A stretch of DNA of 64,000 nucleotides from Agrobacterium vitis (GCF_013426735.1 NZ_AP023273.1:868001-932000); one strand, 5' to 3'. Counted from the stretch's first letter, positions 29,944 to 39,328 are shown. Numbers and translations are program-made. Notes: a model not told the origin generated them from the sequence alone.

Positions 29944-31461
29944 GTGCAGGATATGACGGCCATTCTCGACATGAAGGGAATCGAAAAACGGTTCGGCGTT
30001 GTCAAAGCGCTGGACAATGTCGATTTCTCGCTGGACGCGGGCGAAATTCACGCTCTGCTCGGCATTAATGGCGCGGGCAAATCGACGTTGATCAAGATCC
30101 TCTCCGGCGTCTATTCCAAGGATGCCGGTACAATCGCCATTGCCGGGGAGACGGTGGAACTTGGCAGCCCGGCAGCAGCGATTGCCTGCGGCATCGCCTC
30201 TGTGCAGCAGCATCCGGAACTGGTGGATGACTTCACCGGGGTGGAAAACATTTTTCTCGGTCAGGAGGCGGCGACGGCCGGTATTGGCCGCCGCATAGAC
30301 CGCAAAGTGCTGAAGAGCGAGGCGGCCTTGTTGCTGAAACGCTTTCCCATCGACGTCGATCTTGACCAGCGTGTCGGCGAAATGCCTGCCGTTGACAGGG
30401 AAATTGTCGCCATTCTGCATGCGCTCAGGCGCGAGGACATCCGTATCCTCATTCTCGATGAGCCGACCTCGACACTGACAGAGCGCGAAAAGACCTCCCT
30501 GTTCCAGTTGATGCGACATCTGAAGGCCGCAGGCATCGCCATTATCTACATCACCCACCGGCTGGAAGAGGTTTTCGAGATCGGCGACCGCTTCACGGTG
30601 TTCCGGGCAGGCAAACGCGTTGCCACCTTCACCTGCCGTGAGGCGCGCGACAGCAACATATCCATTCCCGAACTGATGCTGGACGAAAAGCCGGGCAATA
30701 TCTTTCCTCCCAAGGCCGAGAGCGCCGCAGGGGAAGCACTTCTGGAGGTCGAGGGTCTTGAACGACCGGGCCTATTTTCCGGCGTAAGCTTCACCCTGCG
30801 ACGCGGCGAAATCCTTGGTATTTTCGGCTTGGTTGGCTCCGGTGCCGATGAATTGTCGAAAGCGCTGTTCGGCGTCATCCGGCCCGACACCGGCACGATC
30901 CGCATCAAGGGCAAGCCGGTGACGTTGAAAGACCCGCATGACGCCTTACGCAAAGGGATTTTCCTGGTTCCCGGTGATCGCCGCACAGAAGGCCTGACCC
31001 TGTCACGCAACGTGATTTTCAACATGACGCTGGCCCATTTGAAGAAAGCCTCGTTTTTAGGCGGGCTGTTGAAATTCTCCTCCAGCCGCAAGATTTCCGA
31101 ACAATTGGCCCAGCGCGTCGCTCTTCATCCGCTGACGCTGGACCGCCCGGCCAGTGCCTTTTCCGGCGGAAACCAGCAGAAGATCGTGATCGCCAAAGGC
31201 CTCTACCGCGATGCTGACATTTATATCTTTGTTGAGCCGACGGTGGGCGTCGATATCGGCGCACGAGCAACGCTCTATGCGCTGATGCGGGAATTGTCGC
31301 AGCATGCAGGCGTGCTGGTGATTTCATCTGACTGCGACGAAGTGCATGGCGTCGCCGACCGGATGATCGCCCTTTACAAGGGCCGCCCTGTCGCCGTCGC
31401 CGACCAGCGCCCCAGCCGCGATCAGCTGCTGTCCGCCGGAATCATGGGAGCACGTTCATGA
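29944..31461 (+). CDS. Sugar ABC transporter ATP-binding protein (two fused ATPase domains, RbsA type)
   Basis: This 505-residue protein contains two nucleotide-binding domains. The first has Walker A GINGAGKSTLIKIL (about residues 40-53) and Walker B ILILDEPTSTLTERE, with a weak signature (VGEMPAVDRE). The second has a degenerate P-loop (GLVGSGADELSKALFG), signature SGGNQQKIVIAKGL and IYIFVEPTVGVDIGARA, where the usual Asp of the Walker B DEP is Val. GTG 29944 and ATG 29953 are both possible starts; GGAAAGG upstream favours GTG. Its stop overlaps the next permease start (ATGA). Confidence 0.93.
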   Translation: MQDMTAILDMKGIEKRFGVVKALDNVDFSLDAGEIHALLGINGAGKSTLIKILSGVYSKDAGTIAIAGETVELGSPAAAIACGIASVQQHPELVDDFTGVENIFLGQEAATAGIGRRIDRKVLKSEAALLLKRFPIDVDLDQRVGEMPAVDREIVAILHALRREDIRILILDEPTSTLTEREKTSLFQLMRHLKAAGIAIIYITHRLEEVFEIGDRFTVFRAGKRVATFTCREARDSNISIPELMLDEKPGNIFPPKAESAAGEALLEVEGLERPGLFSGVSFTLRRGEILGIFGLVGSGADELSKALFGVIRPDTGTIRIKGKPVTLKDPHDALRKGIFLVPGDRRTEGLTLSRNVIFNMTLAHLKKASFLGGLLKFSSSRKISEQLAQRVALHPLTLDRPASAFSGGNQQKIVIAKGLYRDADIYIFVEPTVGVDIGARATLYALMRELSQHAGVLVISSDCDEVHGVADRMIALYKGRPVAVADQRPSRDQLLSAGIMGARS

Positions 31462-32450
31462 TTGCCTCGTTCAAATCCTCACCACTCGCCTTGCGGCTTT
31501 CCGCCTTCCTGATTCTGCTCTGCGTCATCGCTGCGGTCTTTCAGTCCTTCGCGCCCGCCTATCTGACCGAAAACAACCTGCACGCCCTGCTGCGCCATAT
31601 GTCGGTCAACGGCTTGACGGCCATCGGACTGACCTTCGTCATCGTCGTTCGCCATTTCGACCTCTCCTTTCCGGGCGTTGCGTCTTTGGGCGCAATGACA
31701 CTCGGTTGGCTGCTTGCCAATGACTATAGCCTGTCTGCAAGCGTGCTGGGCGGCATCGGCGTCGGGCTGCTGGCCGGGCTGATCAACGGCACGGTCATTT
31801 CCTATCTGCGGCTGCCTGATATTGTCACCACTATCGCCACCGGCGGCGTGGCAGTCGGATTGTCCTATTTCTACAGCAACGGCACATCGATTTCGGAAAA
31901 CTTCTTCATGTCGGGCATTCTCGACCTGAACGATTCGAAATTCCTGGCGCTCGACATGCCCGTGGTCATCCTGCTGGCAACGGCGATCGTGGCTTTCGTT
32001 ATCCTGCATTGCACCCGCTTTGGCAGGGCGTTTTATGCCACTGGCGAAAACCGGCGTTCAGCTGTGTTTTCCGGCATCCGGGTAAAAACATATATCCTTG
32101 GGGCCTTCGGTCTGTGCGGCGCGCTGAGCTGTCTTGCCATCACGCTGCTGGTTGCCTCATCGGGGGCGGCCAATGTCACAGCGGGCAACCAGTTGATGAT
32201 GCCAGCCTTTGCCGCTGTTTACCTGGGGGCTGCGCTTTTCGGTTCCCCCTCCATTCCAGCGACGCTTGCCGGGGCGCTATTGATGTCAGCGATGCTGAAC
32301 GGCTTCACCCTGCTTGCCATTCCCTACTACTACAGCGACGCCATTGTCAGCACCGTGCTGATCCTTGCCATTGGTATTTTCGATCCGAAGCTCACCACAC
32401 TGCTTGGCGACATTTTTGGCCGCAAGGCCGCGAGCAAAGACGGGAGATAG
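31458..32450 (+). CDS. Sugar ABC transporter permease 1
   Basis: This 330-residue inner-membrane permease of the BPD_transp_2 (ribose/xylose) type has about nine to ten hydrophobic segments. The family segment IGVGLLAGLINGTVISYLRLPDIVTTIATGG is near residues 94-125, and a second conserved loop (ATGENRRSAVFSGI) is near residue 195. It overlaps the ATPase gene by four bases and precedes a second permease of the same family by three bases, implying a heterodimeric pore. Confidence 0.92.
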   Translation: MIASFKSSPLALRLSAFLILLCVIAAVFQSFAPAYLTENNLHALLRHMSVNGLTAIGLTFVIVVRHFDLSFPGVASLGAMTLGWLLANDYSLSASVLGGIGVGLLAGLINGTVISYLRLPDIVTTIATGGVAVGLSYFYSNGTSISENFFMSGILDLNDSKFLALDMPVVILLATAIVAFVILHCTRFGRAFYATGENRRSAVFSGIRVKTYILGAFGLCGALSCLAITLLVASSGAANVTAGNQLMMPAFAAVYLGAALFGSPSIPATLAGALLMSAMLNGFTLLAIPYYYSDAIVSTVLILAIGIFDPKLTTLLGDIFGRKAASKDGR

Positions 32451-32453
32451 TGG

Positions 32454-33461
32454 ATGAAAAACGCAACGGATATCACCATGACGACTCTGCAAAGCGCGGC
32501 AACTCCTGGCCGTTTAGACATTCAGGGATTTTTCCTGCGCTACGGACTGTTCCTTCTCTTAATATTGCTCATTCTGCTATTTGCTTGGCTGCGGCCCAGC
32601 TTCGTCAGTGGTGGTAACATCAATGACATGCTGCGCTCGGCCAGCATCGCAGCCCTGATGTTTTTGGGGCTGACCTGGATCATTGCGGCAGGTGAAATCG
32701 ATGTCAGCTTCATGTCCGTTGCAGCGCTTGCCAATATGGTCGTGGCAGCGCTGGTTGCGGCAGGCCAGGGCTGGGCGGTGGCCTGTCTTGTGGGCCTGTT
32801 GGTTGGTCTTGTCTTTGGTCTCGTAAACGGATTGCTTGTCGCGATCTTCAAGCTCCCGGCCCTCGTCATCACCATTGCCACGGGCGGGCTGGCCGGATCG
32901 ATTGCCGCCGCCATCGGGCTTGGCACATCGATTTCCCTCTCCTCCACCGGCTTTGTCGGCTCTCTCCTGCATGTCAATTTCGGCATCATGCCGCTGCTGA
33001 CAGTGATCGTCGCGCTTCTCTATGCCGGTGCCTGGTTTATCCAGGAAAGGCTGACCTTCGGCCATTATCTCTACGCCATGGAGCAGAACCGCGCCGCCGT
33101 GATTGAAGCAGGCGTGCCAGTCAACCGGTTATTGCTGATGCTTTATGTGCTGTCTGGCCTTGTGTCGGCGCTGGCGGGCATCCTGCTGACAGCCGATCTC
33201 TCGTCCGGTCAGCCCTATATCGGCAGTTCCTATTTCATTGACGGCCTGACCTCGGTTCTGCTGGGGGGCATGGCGCTGAAATATGGCAAGCCCAATGTCA
33301 TCGGCACCGTCACCGCCGTTCTGCTGCTGGCAACGCTTCTGAGTGGTGCCGCATTGTTGGGTTGGACGGATGCGCAACGCCAGATCGTGCGTGGCCTGCT
33401 CCTCCTGTGTGGTGTCGCCACGGTTGTCTGGGCAAGGCGCAAAACACGCGCCCACATTTAA
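32454..33461 (+). CDS. Sugar ABC transporter permease 2
   Basis: This 335-residue partner permease is of the same family. It has multiple hydrophobic segments, the block LVGLVFGLVNGLLVAIFKLPALVI and the cytoplasmic coupling region YAMEQNRAAVIEAGVPVNRLL. The first 25 residues are hydrophilic and may be trimmed if translation starts at the second ATG (32478). It completes the importer. Downstream 16 bases later is the aldo/keto reductase. Confidence 0.92.
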   Translation: MKNATDITMTTLQSAATPGRLDIQGFFLRYGLFLLLILLILLFAWLRPSFVSGGNINDMLRSASIAALMFLGLTWIIAAGEIDVSFMSVAALANMVVAALVAAGQGWAVACLVGLLVGLVFGLVNGLLVAIFKLPALVITIATGGLAGSIAAAIGLGTSISLSSTGFVGSLLHVNFGIMPLLTVIVALLYAGAWFIQERLTFGHYLYAMEQNRAAVIEAGVPVNRLLLMLYVLSGLVSALAGILLTADLSSGQPYIGSSYFIDGLTSVLLGGMALKYGKPNVIGTVTAVLLLATLLSGAALLGWTDAQRQIVRGLLLLCGVATVVWARRKTRAHI

Positions 33462-33477
33462 AGCCAAGGAAAATAGC

Positions 33478-34509
33478 ATGAAAGCGACTGAGAAACGCCC
33501 CATCGGCAAGACCGGCCTGACTGTCACCGCGCTTGGCGTCGGCACGGCCCCGCTTGGCGGACTATATGCAGCGGTCTCCAAGGACGATGCCACCGCCATG
33601 CTGGATCGTGCCTGGGAGGCCGGTATCCGCTATTTCGACACCGCCCCCATGTATGGCAATGGCCGTTCCGAACATCTTGTCGGGGAATTATTGCGAGAGA
33701 AAAATCCCGAGCAACGAGACTGGACGATCAGCACCAAGGTCGGACGATTGATGACAACGGAGCGGGCGGGCCGAAAGCTTCCCCCCGCACCGCCGAAAAA
33801 CCCGCTTGATCCCGGCTGGTGGAACGGCTTGGATTTCCGAGAGGTGTTCGATTACAGCTATGACGGCATCATGCGCAGCTTCGATGATAGCCAGCAGCGC
33901 CTGGGCTTTCCCAATCCCGACATTCTCTATGTGCATGACATTGGCAGCGTTACCCATGCCGATCTGCACGACCATCATTGGTCGGCGCTGACCAAAGGGG
34001 GTGGCTTCCGGGCACTGAGCGAATTGCGCGACGCAGGCGATATCAAAGGCTTCGGCCTTGGTGTCAATGAATGGCAGATCATCCGCGATGCGCTGGAAGA
34101 GGCTGACCTCGACTGCTCGATGTTGGCGGGCCGCTATACGTTGCTGGACCAGGATGCGGAACAGCAGTTTCTGCCATTGGCCCATAAACGCGGCATGGCG
34201 CTGGTGGTCGCAGGCGTCTTCAATTCCGGCATTCTTGCCTCCACAACCGGTCGTCGGAAGTTCAACTACGCCGATGCGCCGCAGGACATAATCGACAAGG
34301 CCGAAAGGCTGAGGGCAATCTGCGACAGTTTCGCGGTCCCACTGCCCGCCGCCGCCATCCAGTTTCCGCTACGCCATCCGGCTGCGACCTGCGTGGTGAT
34401 CGGCGCGAAAACCGCAGAGCAGATCTCCACCAATATTGCCTGGTTCGAACAGGACATTCCCGAGGATCTTTGGGCGCAACTACGCGCTGAAGGCCTTATA
34501 AGTCATTAA
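33478..34509 (+). CDS. Aldo/keto reductase, probable L-fucose/D-threo-aldose 1-dehydrogenase
   Basis: This 343-residue aldo/keto reductase barrel has the catalytic tetrad visible: Asp and Tyr in RYFDTAPMYGNGRSE, Lys in ISTKVGRLM and His in ILYVHDIGS. Its length and N-terminal RPIGKTGLTVTALGVGTAPLGGLY fit the L-fucose dehydrogenase / D-threo-aldose 1-dehydrogenase / pyridoxal dehydrogenase group. It would oxidise the sugar to its 1,5-lactone, which the nearby lactonase opens. ATG 33478 follows AAGGAAA; the longer frame lies inside the permease gene. Confidence 0.88.
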   Translation: MKATEKRPIGKTGLTVTALGVGTAPLGGLYAAVSKDDATAMLDRAWEAGIRYFDTAPMYGNGRSEHLVGELLREKNPEQRDWTISTKVGRLMTTERAGRKLPPAPPKNPLDPGWWNGLDFREVFDYSYDGIMRSFDDSQQRLGFPNPDILYVHDIGSVTHADLHDHHWSALTKGGGFRALSELRDAGDIKGFGLGVNEWQIIRDALEEADLDCSMLAGRYTLLDQDAEQQFLPLAHKRGMALVVAGVFNSGILASTTGRRKFNYADAPQDIIDKAERLRAICDSFAVPLPAAAIQFPLRHPAATCVVIGAKTAEQISTNIAWFEQDIPEDLWAQLRAEGLISH

Positions 34510-34528
34510 CCTGTCCTGGAGGACGACC

Positions 34529-34954
34529 ATGCTGAAAACCATCAACCCGCTTTTGACCGGCGATCTGCTCGCTATCCTCGCCGATATGGGCCATGGCGAT
34601 GAAATCGTTATCGCTGATGCTAATTTCCCGGCAGTCACCGTCGCCAACCGTCTGGTGCAGATGCCGGGCATCGACGCTTGTGCTGTGCTGGAGGCTATTC
34701 TCTCACTGATGCCGCTCGATGATTTTGTCGAATATCCGGCTGGCGTCATGGACGCGCCGGGCGAGCGGCCCTCCATCTATGCCGAGTTCGATGCACTGAT
34801 TGAACGCGCAGAAAATCGGAGAATCGAACTGGATCTCATCGACCGCTTCGCTTTCTACGACCGGTCCAAAGCCGCCTTTGCGGTGGTCTCAACCGGCGAG
34901 CGTCGGCTGTACGGCAATATCATCCTGAAAAAGGGCGTGGTTCGTCCCGCATAA
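34529..34954 (+). CDS. fucU: RbsD/FucU-family sugar mutarotase
   Basis: This 141-residue member of the RbsD/FucU family interconverts alpha and beta anomers of fucose (FucU) or ribopyranose/furanose forms (RbsD). The conserved catalytic region ADMGHGDEIVIADANFP (about residues 19-35) and the C-terminal SKAAFAVVSTGERRLYGNIILKKG match FucU. GGAGGA precedes the ATG. The gene sits between the sugar dehydrogenase and the lactonase, which favours an aldose that must be presented as one anomer. Confidence 0.9.
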   Translation: MLKTINPLLTGDLLAILADMGHGDEIVIADANFPAVTVANRLVQMPGIDACAVLEAILSLMPLDDFVEYPAGVMDAPGERPSIYAEFDALIERAENRRIELDLIDRFAFYDRSKAAFAVVSTGERRLYGNIILKKGVVRPA

Positions 34955-34974
34955 GCCAGAGTGGAAAGCTTCCG

Positions 34975-35799
34975 ATGCTCGACAGTCATCAACATTTCTG
35001 GAAAGTCGACCGTGGCGATTACGGCTGGCTGACGCCTGATCTTGGAGCGATTTATCGCAATTTCCTGCCAAAGGATCTGGAACCCGACATGCGCCGGGCC
35101 GGAATAACCCGGACCATTCTGGTCCAGGCGGCGGAAACCCAGGCAGAAACCGATTTCCTGCTGACGATTGCCGCAAAGACTGATTTCATCGCAGGTGTTG
35201 TCGGCTGGCTCGATCTGGAAGCCGATGATTTTTCCACGCGCCTGAAACACTACCGCGCCAATCCTGATTTCATCGGCATCCGTCCCATGCTGCAAAGCTT
35301 GGCCGACGACGTCTATATCCTGCGCCCGAAGGTGATCGATAGCCTCAAAGCCATCGCTGACAGCGGTCTGCCTTTCGATATCCTGACCTTCCCACGCCAT
35401 TTACCGCATGTGATCGCGGCATTGAGACAGGTGCCGGATCTGACGGCTGTGGTCGATCATATTTCCAAGCCGGAAATTGCCAAAGGCACACTTGATCCCT
35501 GGCGCGACCATATGGCGGAAATTGCCAATTTCGACCAAGTCTACTGTAAGGTTTCCGGGATGGTCACAGAAGCCAGTGCCGATTGGGCGCTTGAAGATTT
35601 CCGGCCTTATGTGAATCATGTTGCCAAATGTTTCGGTCCCAACCGGCTGATGTTCGGCAGCGATTGGCCGGTTTGCACGCTGGCCGCCAGCTATGGCGAA
35701 GTTGCCAATCTGGCCCGCACCTTATTGTCCGCCCATTTCGGCCCTGATGATCTCACGCTGATTTTCGAGACCAATGCGCGCCGTTTTTACGGTGTTTGA
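34975..35799 (+). CDS. Amidohydrolase-family sugar lactonase (L-fuconolactonase-like)
   Basis: This 274-residue metal-dependent hydrolase of the amidohydrolase-2 family starts MLDSHQHFWKVDRGDYGWL. The HxH metal motif (HQH) is at residues 5-7. It also has a central DHISKPEIAKG and a C-terminal Asp in LMFGSDWPVC. This layout matches L-fucono-1,5-lactonases and 4-sulfomuconolactone hydrolase relatives. It would convert the lactone made by the upstream aldo/keto reductase to the aldonate dehydrated by the UxaA-type enzyme. It is the last gene of the rightward operon and is followed by a bidirectional terminator. Confidence 0.9.
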   Translation: MLDSHQHFWKVDRGDYGWLTPDLGAIYRNFLPKDLEPDMRRAGITRTILVQAAETQAETDFLLTIAAKTDFIAGVVGWLDLEADDFSTRLKHYRANPDFIGIRPMLQSLADDVYILRPKVIDSLKAIADSGLPFDILTFPRHLPHVIAALRQVPDLTAVVDHISKPEIAKGTLDPWRDHMAEIANFDQVYCKVSGMVTEASADWALEDFRPYVNHVAKCFGPNRLMFGSDWPVCTLAASYGEVANLARTLLSAHFGPDDLTLIFETNARRFYGV

Positions 35800-35841
35800 A
35801 TCGGAAGTCTCAGCGAACTTTCGCAACGTCCCTTTACGTCG

Positions 35842-35883
35842 AACGCCCACCTCGATCTTATAAACAGACCGAGGTGAGCGTTT
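35842..35883. terminator. Probable bidirectional terminator between convergent operons
   Basis: AACGCCCACCTCG (35842-35854) and CGAGGTGAGCGTT (35870-35882) can pair with one internal mismatch around a 15-base loop, with T-rich sequence after the right arm. It separates the lactonase from the convergent aldehyde dehydrogenase. The long loop lowers certainty. Confidence 0.7.
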
Positions 35884-35900
35884 GATTTTACGTGCTAAAA

Positions 35901-37292
35901 TCAGAAAGGTGCATCGATATCCACGACATCAATCAGCTTGTGATTGACGAATTCCTTGATGCCAAGGCCCAGCAATTCGCGGCCATAGCCCGAACGTTTG
36001 ACGCCGCCGAACGGCAGGTCCGCCTTGACCATGGTCGGATGGTTGATGAACACCATGCCCGTGGTGATCCGGTGGGCAAGAGCAACCCCGCGCGCGGTGT
36101 CACGGGTGAAGATCGAGCCGCCCAAACCATAGGGCGTATCATTGGCGATGCGGATCGCATCATCATCATCCTTGGCGCGAAACAGCATGGAGACAGGGCC
36201 GAAAAACTCCCAATAACGGGCCGGATTGTCATCGGCCAGATCGGTCAGAATGGTTGGCTGCACAAAGGCACCCTGGTTTGGCACCGGCGGCCCGACTTCG
36301 GTTGCCGTGGCCCCATAGGACACCGCTTCGGCAATCTTCTGACGGATCTCGTCGGCAGCACCTTGCGAGGACAGCGGCGCAAGCGTCGTTTGCGGATCGA
36401 ACGGATCACCGGCTTTCAGCCCAGCGACACCGGTTTTGTATTGTTCCAGAAAGGCATCGTAGACCGCATCGACGATAATCATCCGCTTGGACGAGACGCA
36501 AACCTGACCGCCGTTCCAGTGACGACCGAAGACTGCCCATTTCACGGTCTTTTCCAGATCGGCATCGGCCAGAACCACGAAAGCATCGGCGCCTCCCAGT
36601 TCCATGGTGGATTTTTTCAGCGCCTGTCCCGCCTGCGCGGCAATCGTGGCGCCCGCGCCTTCCGAACCCGTCAAAGCAACGCCATGGACGCGCGGATCGT
36701 TGAGGATCATTTCTACCTGGGTCCGCGTCGCATAAAGATTGGTGAAGGCCCCTTTCGGCAGACCGGCCTCCAGCATCAACCGCTCAAAAGCTGCTGCGCA
36801 TTGCGGCACATTCGACGCGTGCTTCAACAGCATGGTATTTCCGGCCGACAGCTGCGGTGCGATGATCCGGGCGATCTGATAATAGGGGAAATTCCAGGGC
36901 TCGATGGCCAACAGCACACCGAGCGGCTCATGCACCAGGACCGCCTCACCTTCAGCCTTGTCGGCGACGGGTAGCTGTTCAGGCTTCAACAGGCGCTCGG
37001 CATTGACAGCGTAGTAATCGAGGATATCGGCAGAAAGCCCCACCTCAGCGCGTGCTTCAGACATCAGCTTGCCCATTTCCAGGGTCAGCAGCTTGGCATA
37101 ATCATCCGTCTGGCCGCGCAGGATTTCGGCGGCAGCATGCATGACCTTGGCGCGCTCGGCAAAGGATGTCTGTCGCCATTGCTGAAATGCGGCATCCGCC
37201 GCCGTGATGGCCGCCTGAACGGCAGCGTCGGTTGCTTCGGGAAAAGTGATAAGAGTTTCGCCAGTATAGGGATTGGTTGTTGCGTAAGCCAT
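35901..37292 (-). CDS. NAD(P)-dependent aldehyde dehydrogenase, succinate-semialdehyde dehydrogenase-like
   Basis: This 463-residue aldehyde dehydrogenase from ATG 37290-37292 (MAYATTNPYTGETLITF) sits behind AAGGACGG. An upstream ATG at 37313 would add seven residues. The catalytic Cys is in GGQVCVSSKRM, and the general-base Glu is in TMELGGADAFVVL. GSEGAGATIAAQAGQ matches the cofactor loop. Length and sequence resemble the short succinate-semialdehyde dehydrogenase (GabD/Sad) group. It lies 160 bases downstream of the polyamine-type ABC ATPase and may be the last gene of that ten-gene unit. It could equally finish lactaldehyde or another small aldehyde. Confidence 0.9.
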   Translation of the reverse strand: MAYATTNPYTGETLITFPEATDAAVQAAITAADAAFQQWRQTSFAERAKVMHAAAEILRGQTDDYAKLLTLEMGKLMSEARAEVGLSADILDYYAVNAERLLKPEQLPVADKAEGEAVLVHEPLGVLLAIEPWNFPYYQIARIIAPQLSAGNTMLLKHASNVPQCAAAFERLMLEAGLPKGAFTNLYATRTQVEMILNDPRVHGVALTGSEGAGATIAAQAGQALKKSTMELGGADAFVVLADADLEKTVKWAVFGRHWNGGQVCVSSKRMIIVDAVYDAFLEQYKTGVAGLKAGDPFDPQTTLAPLSSQGAADEIRQKIAEAVSYGATATEVGPPVPNQGAFVQPTILTDLADDNPARYWEFFGPVSMLFRAKDDDDAIRIANDTPYGLGGSIFTRDTARGVALAHRITTGMVFINHPTMVKADLPFGGVKRSGYGRELLGLGIKEFVNHKLIDVVDIDAPF

Positions 37293-37453
37293 GGAACCGT
37301 CCTTTGCAGTCATTGCTGCGGCGCGCATTAAACCGACATCGGTCGCGTCGATGAGGCAATGATAGCGCTGAAGGTGGTTCTGACTGTTGATCCTAATCAA
37401 GATCGCAAAAGTTGTAGATTATAGCATTTTCAGGAAGCGGTTCTCCCAAAACG

Positions 37454-38530
37454 CTAGTCTGCGAAAACATGCGCCGACGCCGGATCGAACCCCAGCGCAA
37501 CCGGCGCACCGATCGTCAATCCATCCAGTGCGGCATGGCCGAAGGGCAGACGCACGGACAGGCCATGCCCGCCTTCGCTCAATAGCGCGATATGAATCGT
37601 ATTTCCCAGAAACGTAATGTCCTCAATCTTGGCCGCAAGCGTTCCCGGTCCTTGAGCCGAAAGCAGGGTCAACCGCTCTGGTCGCAGCATCAGCATGGTA
37701 TTGCTTCCACTCTGCGCTGATCCATGCAGCGGAATATTTCCGATTGCCAGATGATCACCAAGGCGAATTTCAGCCTTACCGTCCCCGGCATCCGTCACGA
37801 CGCAGGGCAGAAAATCGCTGTCCCCGATAAACTCCGCCACAAACCGCGTCGCCGGATTGGCATAAAGCTCGGCACCGGTGCCGATCTGGTCGATCACCCC
37901 TTTGGAAAACACCGCAATCCTGTCGGAAAGCCGCAGCGCCTCTTCCTGGTCATGGGTGACGTAGAGGATGGTGACATCCGTCTGGTGATGGATGCGGCGG
38001 ATTTCGTGCTGAATTTCCTCGCGCAGTTTCTTGTCCAGCGCCGAAAGCGGCTCGTCCATCAACAGCACAGGCGGATCGTAAGCCAGCGCCCGTGCCAGTG
38101 CGACACGCTGCTGCTGACCGCCCGACATTTGCGCCGGTTTGCGATCCTCATAGCCTTCCAGCCGCACCAATTGCAGCATCTTGCGGACGCGCTCGGTGAT
38201 ATCAGCCTTCGACCAGCCGCGCATTTTCAGCGGAAAGGCGATGTTCTGACCAACAGACAAATGCGGAAACAGCGTATAGCGCTGAAACACCATGCCGATA
38301 TTGCGTTGGTGTGATGGGGTCTGCAAGACGCTCTTGCCCGATAGCAGCATATCGCCCGCACTCGGCTGCTCGAAACCGGCAAGGATATAAAGTGTCGTGC
38401 TCTTGCCGGACCCGGATGGGCCGAGAAAGGTCATGAACTCGCCCTTTGCCACCTCAAGATTGACATCCTGCACGGCGACCACCGGGCCATATTGCTTGCG
38501 GATACCGCGAATTTCCAGAAAAGGCGTCAT
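37454..38530 (-). CDS. Polyamine/spermidine-type ABC transporter ATPase
   Basis: This 358-residue PotA/FbpC-type ATPase has Walker A GPSGSGKSTTLYIL (about residues 36-49), signature MSGGQQQRVALARAL, Walker B PVLLMDEPLSALD and switch His in YVTHDQEEAL. The C-terminal TOBE domain (about residues 275-350) has MLMLRPERLTLL. It overlaps the upstream permease start by four bases. It energises import of the unknown substrate of this unit. Confidence 0.93.
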   Translation of the reverse strand: MTPFLEIRGIRKQYGPVVAVQDVNLEVAKGEFMTFLGPSGSGKSTTLYILAGFEQPSAGDMLLSGKSVLQTPSHQRNIGMVFQRYTLFPHLSVGQNIAFPLKMRGWSKADITERVRKMLQLVRLEGYEDRKPAQMSGGQQQRVALARALAYDPPVLLMDEPLSALDKKLREEIQHEIRRIHHQTDVTILYVTHDQEEALRLSDRIAVFSKGVIDQIGTGAELYANPATRFVAEFIGDSDFLPCVVTDAGDGKAEIRLGDHLAIGNIPLHGSAQSGSNTMLMLRPERLTLLSAQGPGTLAAKIEDITFLGNTIHIALLSEGGHGLSVRLPFGHAALDGLTIGAPVALGFDPASAHVFAD

Positions 38531-39327
38531 GCTTTCAGTCCTTTGCGCACCAGGGCGGTGATCAGCATCAACGCGATGGTGACGACAATCAGAAGGGTGG
38601 AGGCGGCGGCAATCACCGGTGTCAGATCCTGACGCAGCGTCGCCCAGATCTTCACAGGCAAAGTTTGCAGCGTTGGGCTTGCCATGAAGATCGCCAGAAC
38701 AACCTCATCCCAGGAGGTCAGGAAGGAAAACACCGCCGCCGAAAACAAGCCGTGGCCGATGCAGGGCAGCGTTATCAACAGCCGCGCCTTCAGCGGCGAG
38801 GCACCGCACAGTACCGCCGCATCCTCGATAGATTTGTCAAAACCTTCCAGCGCGTTGGTCAGCGCCAGAATAGAGAATGGCAGTGCGACAACCAGATGGG
38901 CGATGACGAAACCGAGTGTCGTGCCGTTCAGACCGATGCGCAGGAAAAACGCATAGAGCGCCACGGCCAGCACCACAACGGGCAGGATCATCGGCGTCAT
39001 GAACAGTGCGCGCAGCGCGTCCCGCCCCAGAAACCGGCCACGCACCAGGCCGAACGAGGCACAAAGCCCAATGAGCACCGACAGGATGGTGACGATGACA
39101 GCGATGCGAAAGCTGGTCCAGGCGGCATCCAGCCAACGCGGATCGGCAAACAGCTGGCCATACCATTTTGTGGTCCAGGCCGGTGGCGGAAAAATCAGCC
39201 ATTGCGAGGAGCCGAAGGACAGGGCCGCGATAAACAGGATGGGCAGCAAGAGAAAAGCCGCCGTCAGCAGCGTGATGACCAGCAAAATCCATTTCCAGGT
39301 GCCAAGGCTGTTGAAATTCAAAAGCAT
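38527..39327 (-). CDS. ABC transporter permease (PotC-like)
   Basis: This 266-residue permease has six hydrophobic segments and the EAA coupling loop EDAAVLCGASPLKARLLITLP (about residues 178-198). The start is ATG 39325-39327 (MLLNFNSLGTWKW), preceded by GGGAGGG. The longer frame overlaps the other permease. It pairs with the gene just upstream. The N-terminal 20 residues form a normal first segment entry and not a signal peptide. Confidence 0.92.
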   Translation of the reverse strand: MLLNFNSLGTWKWILLVITLLTAAFLLLPILFIAALSFGSSQWLIFPPPAWTTKWYGQLFADPRWLDAAWTSFRIAVIVTILSVLIGLCASFGLVRGRFLGRDALRALFMTPMILPVVVLAVALYAFFLRIGLNGTTLGFVIAHLVVALPFSILALTNALEGFDKSIEDAAVLCGASPLKARLLITLPCIGHGLFSAAVFSFLTSWDEVVLAIFMASPTLQTLPVKIWATLRQDLTPVIAAASTLLIVVTIALMLITALVRKGLKA

Positions 39328-39328
39328 G

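Noticed and set aside
35892..36974. Rightward 360-codon frame opposite the SSADH-like gene
   Set aside because: Antisense to a textbook aldehyde dehydrogenase with catalytic Cys and Glu.
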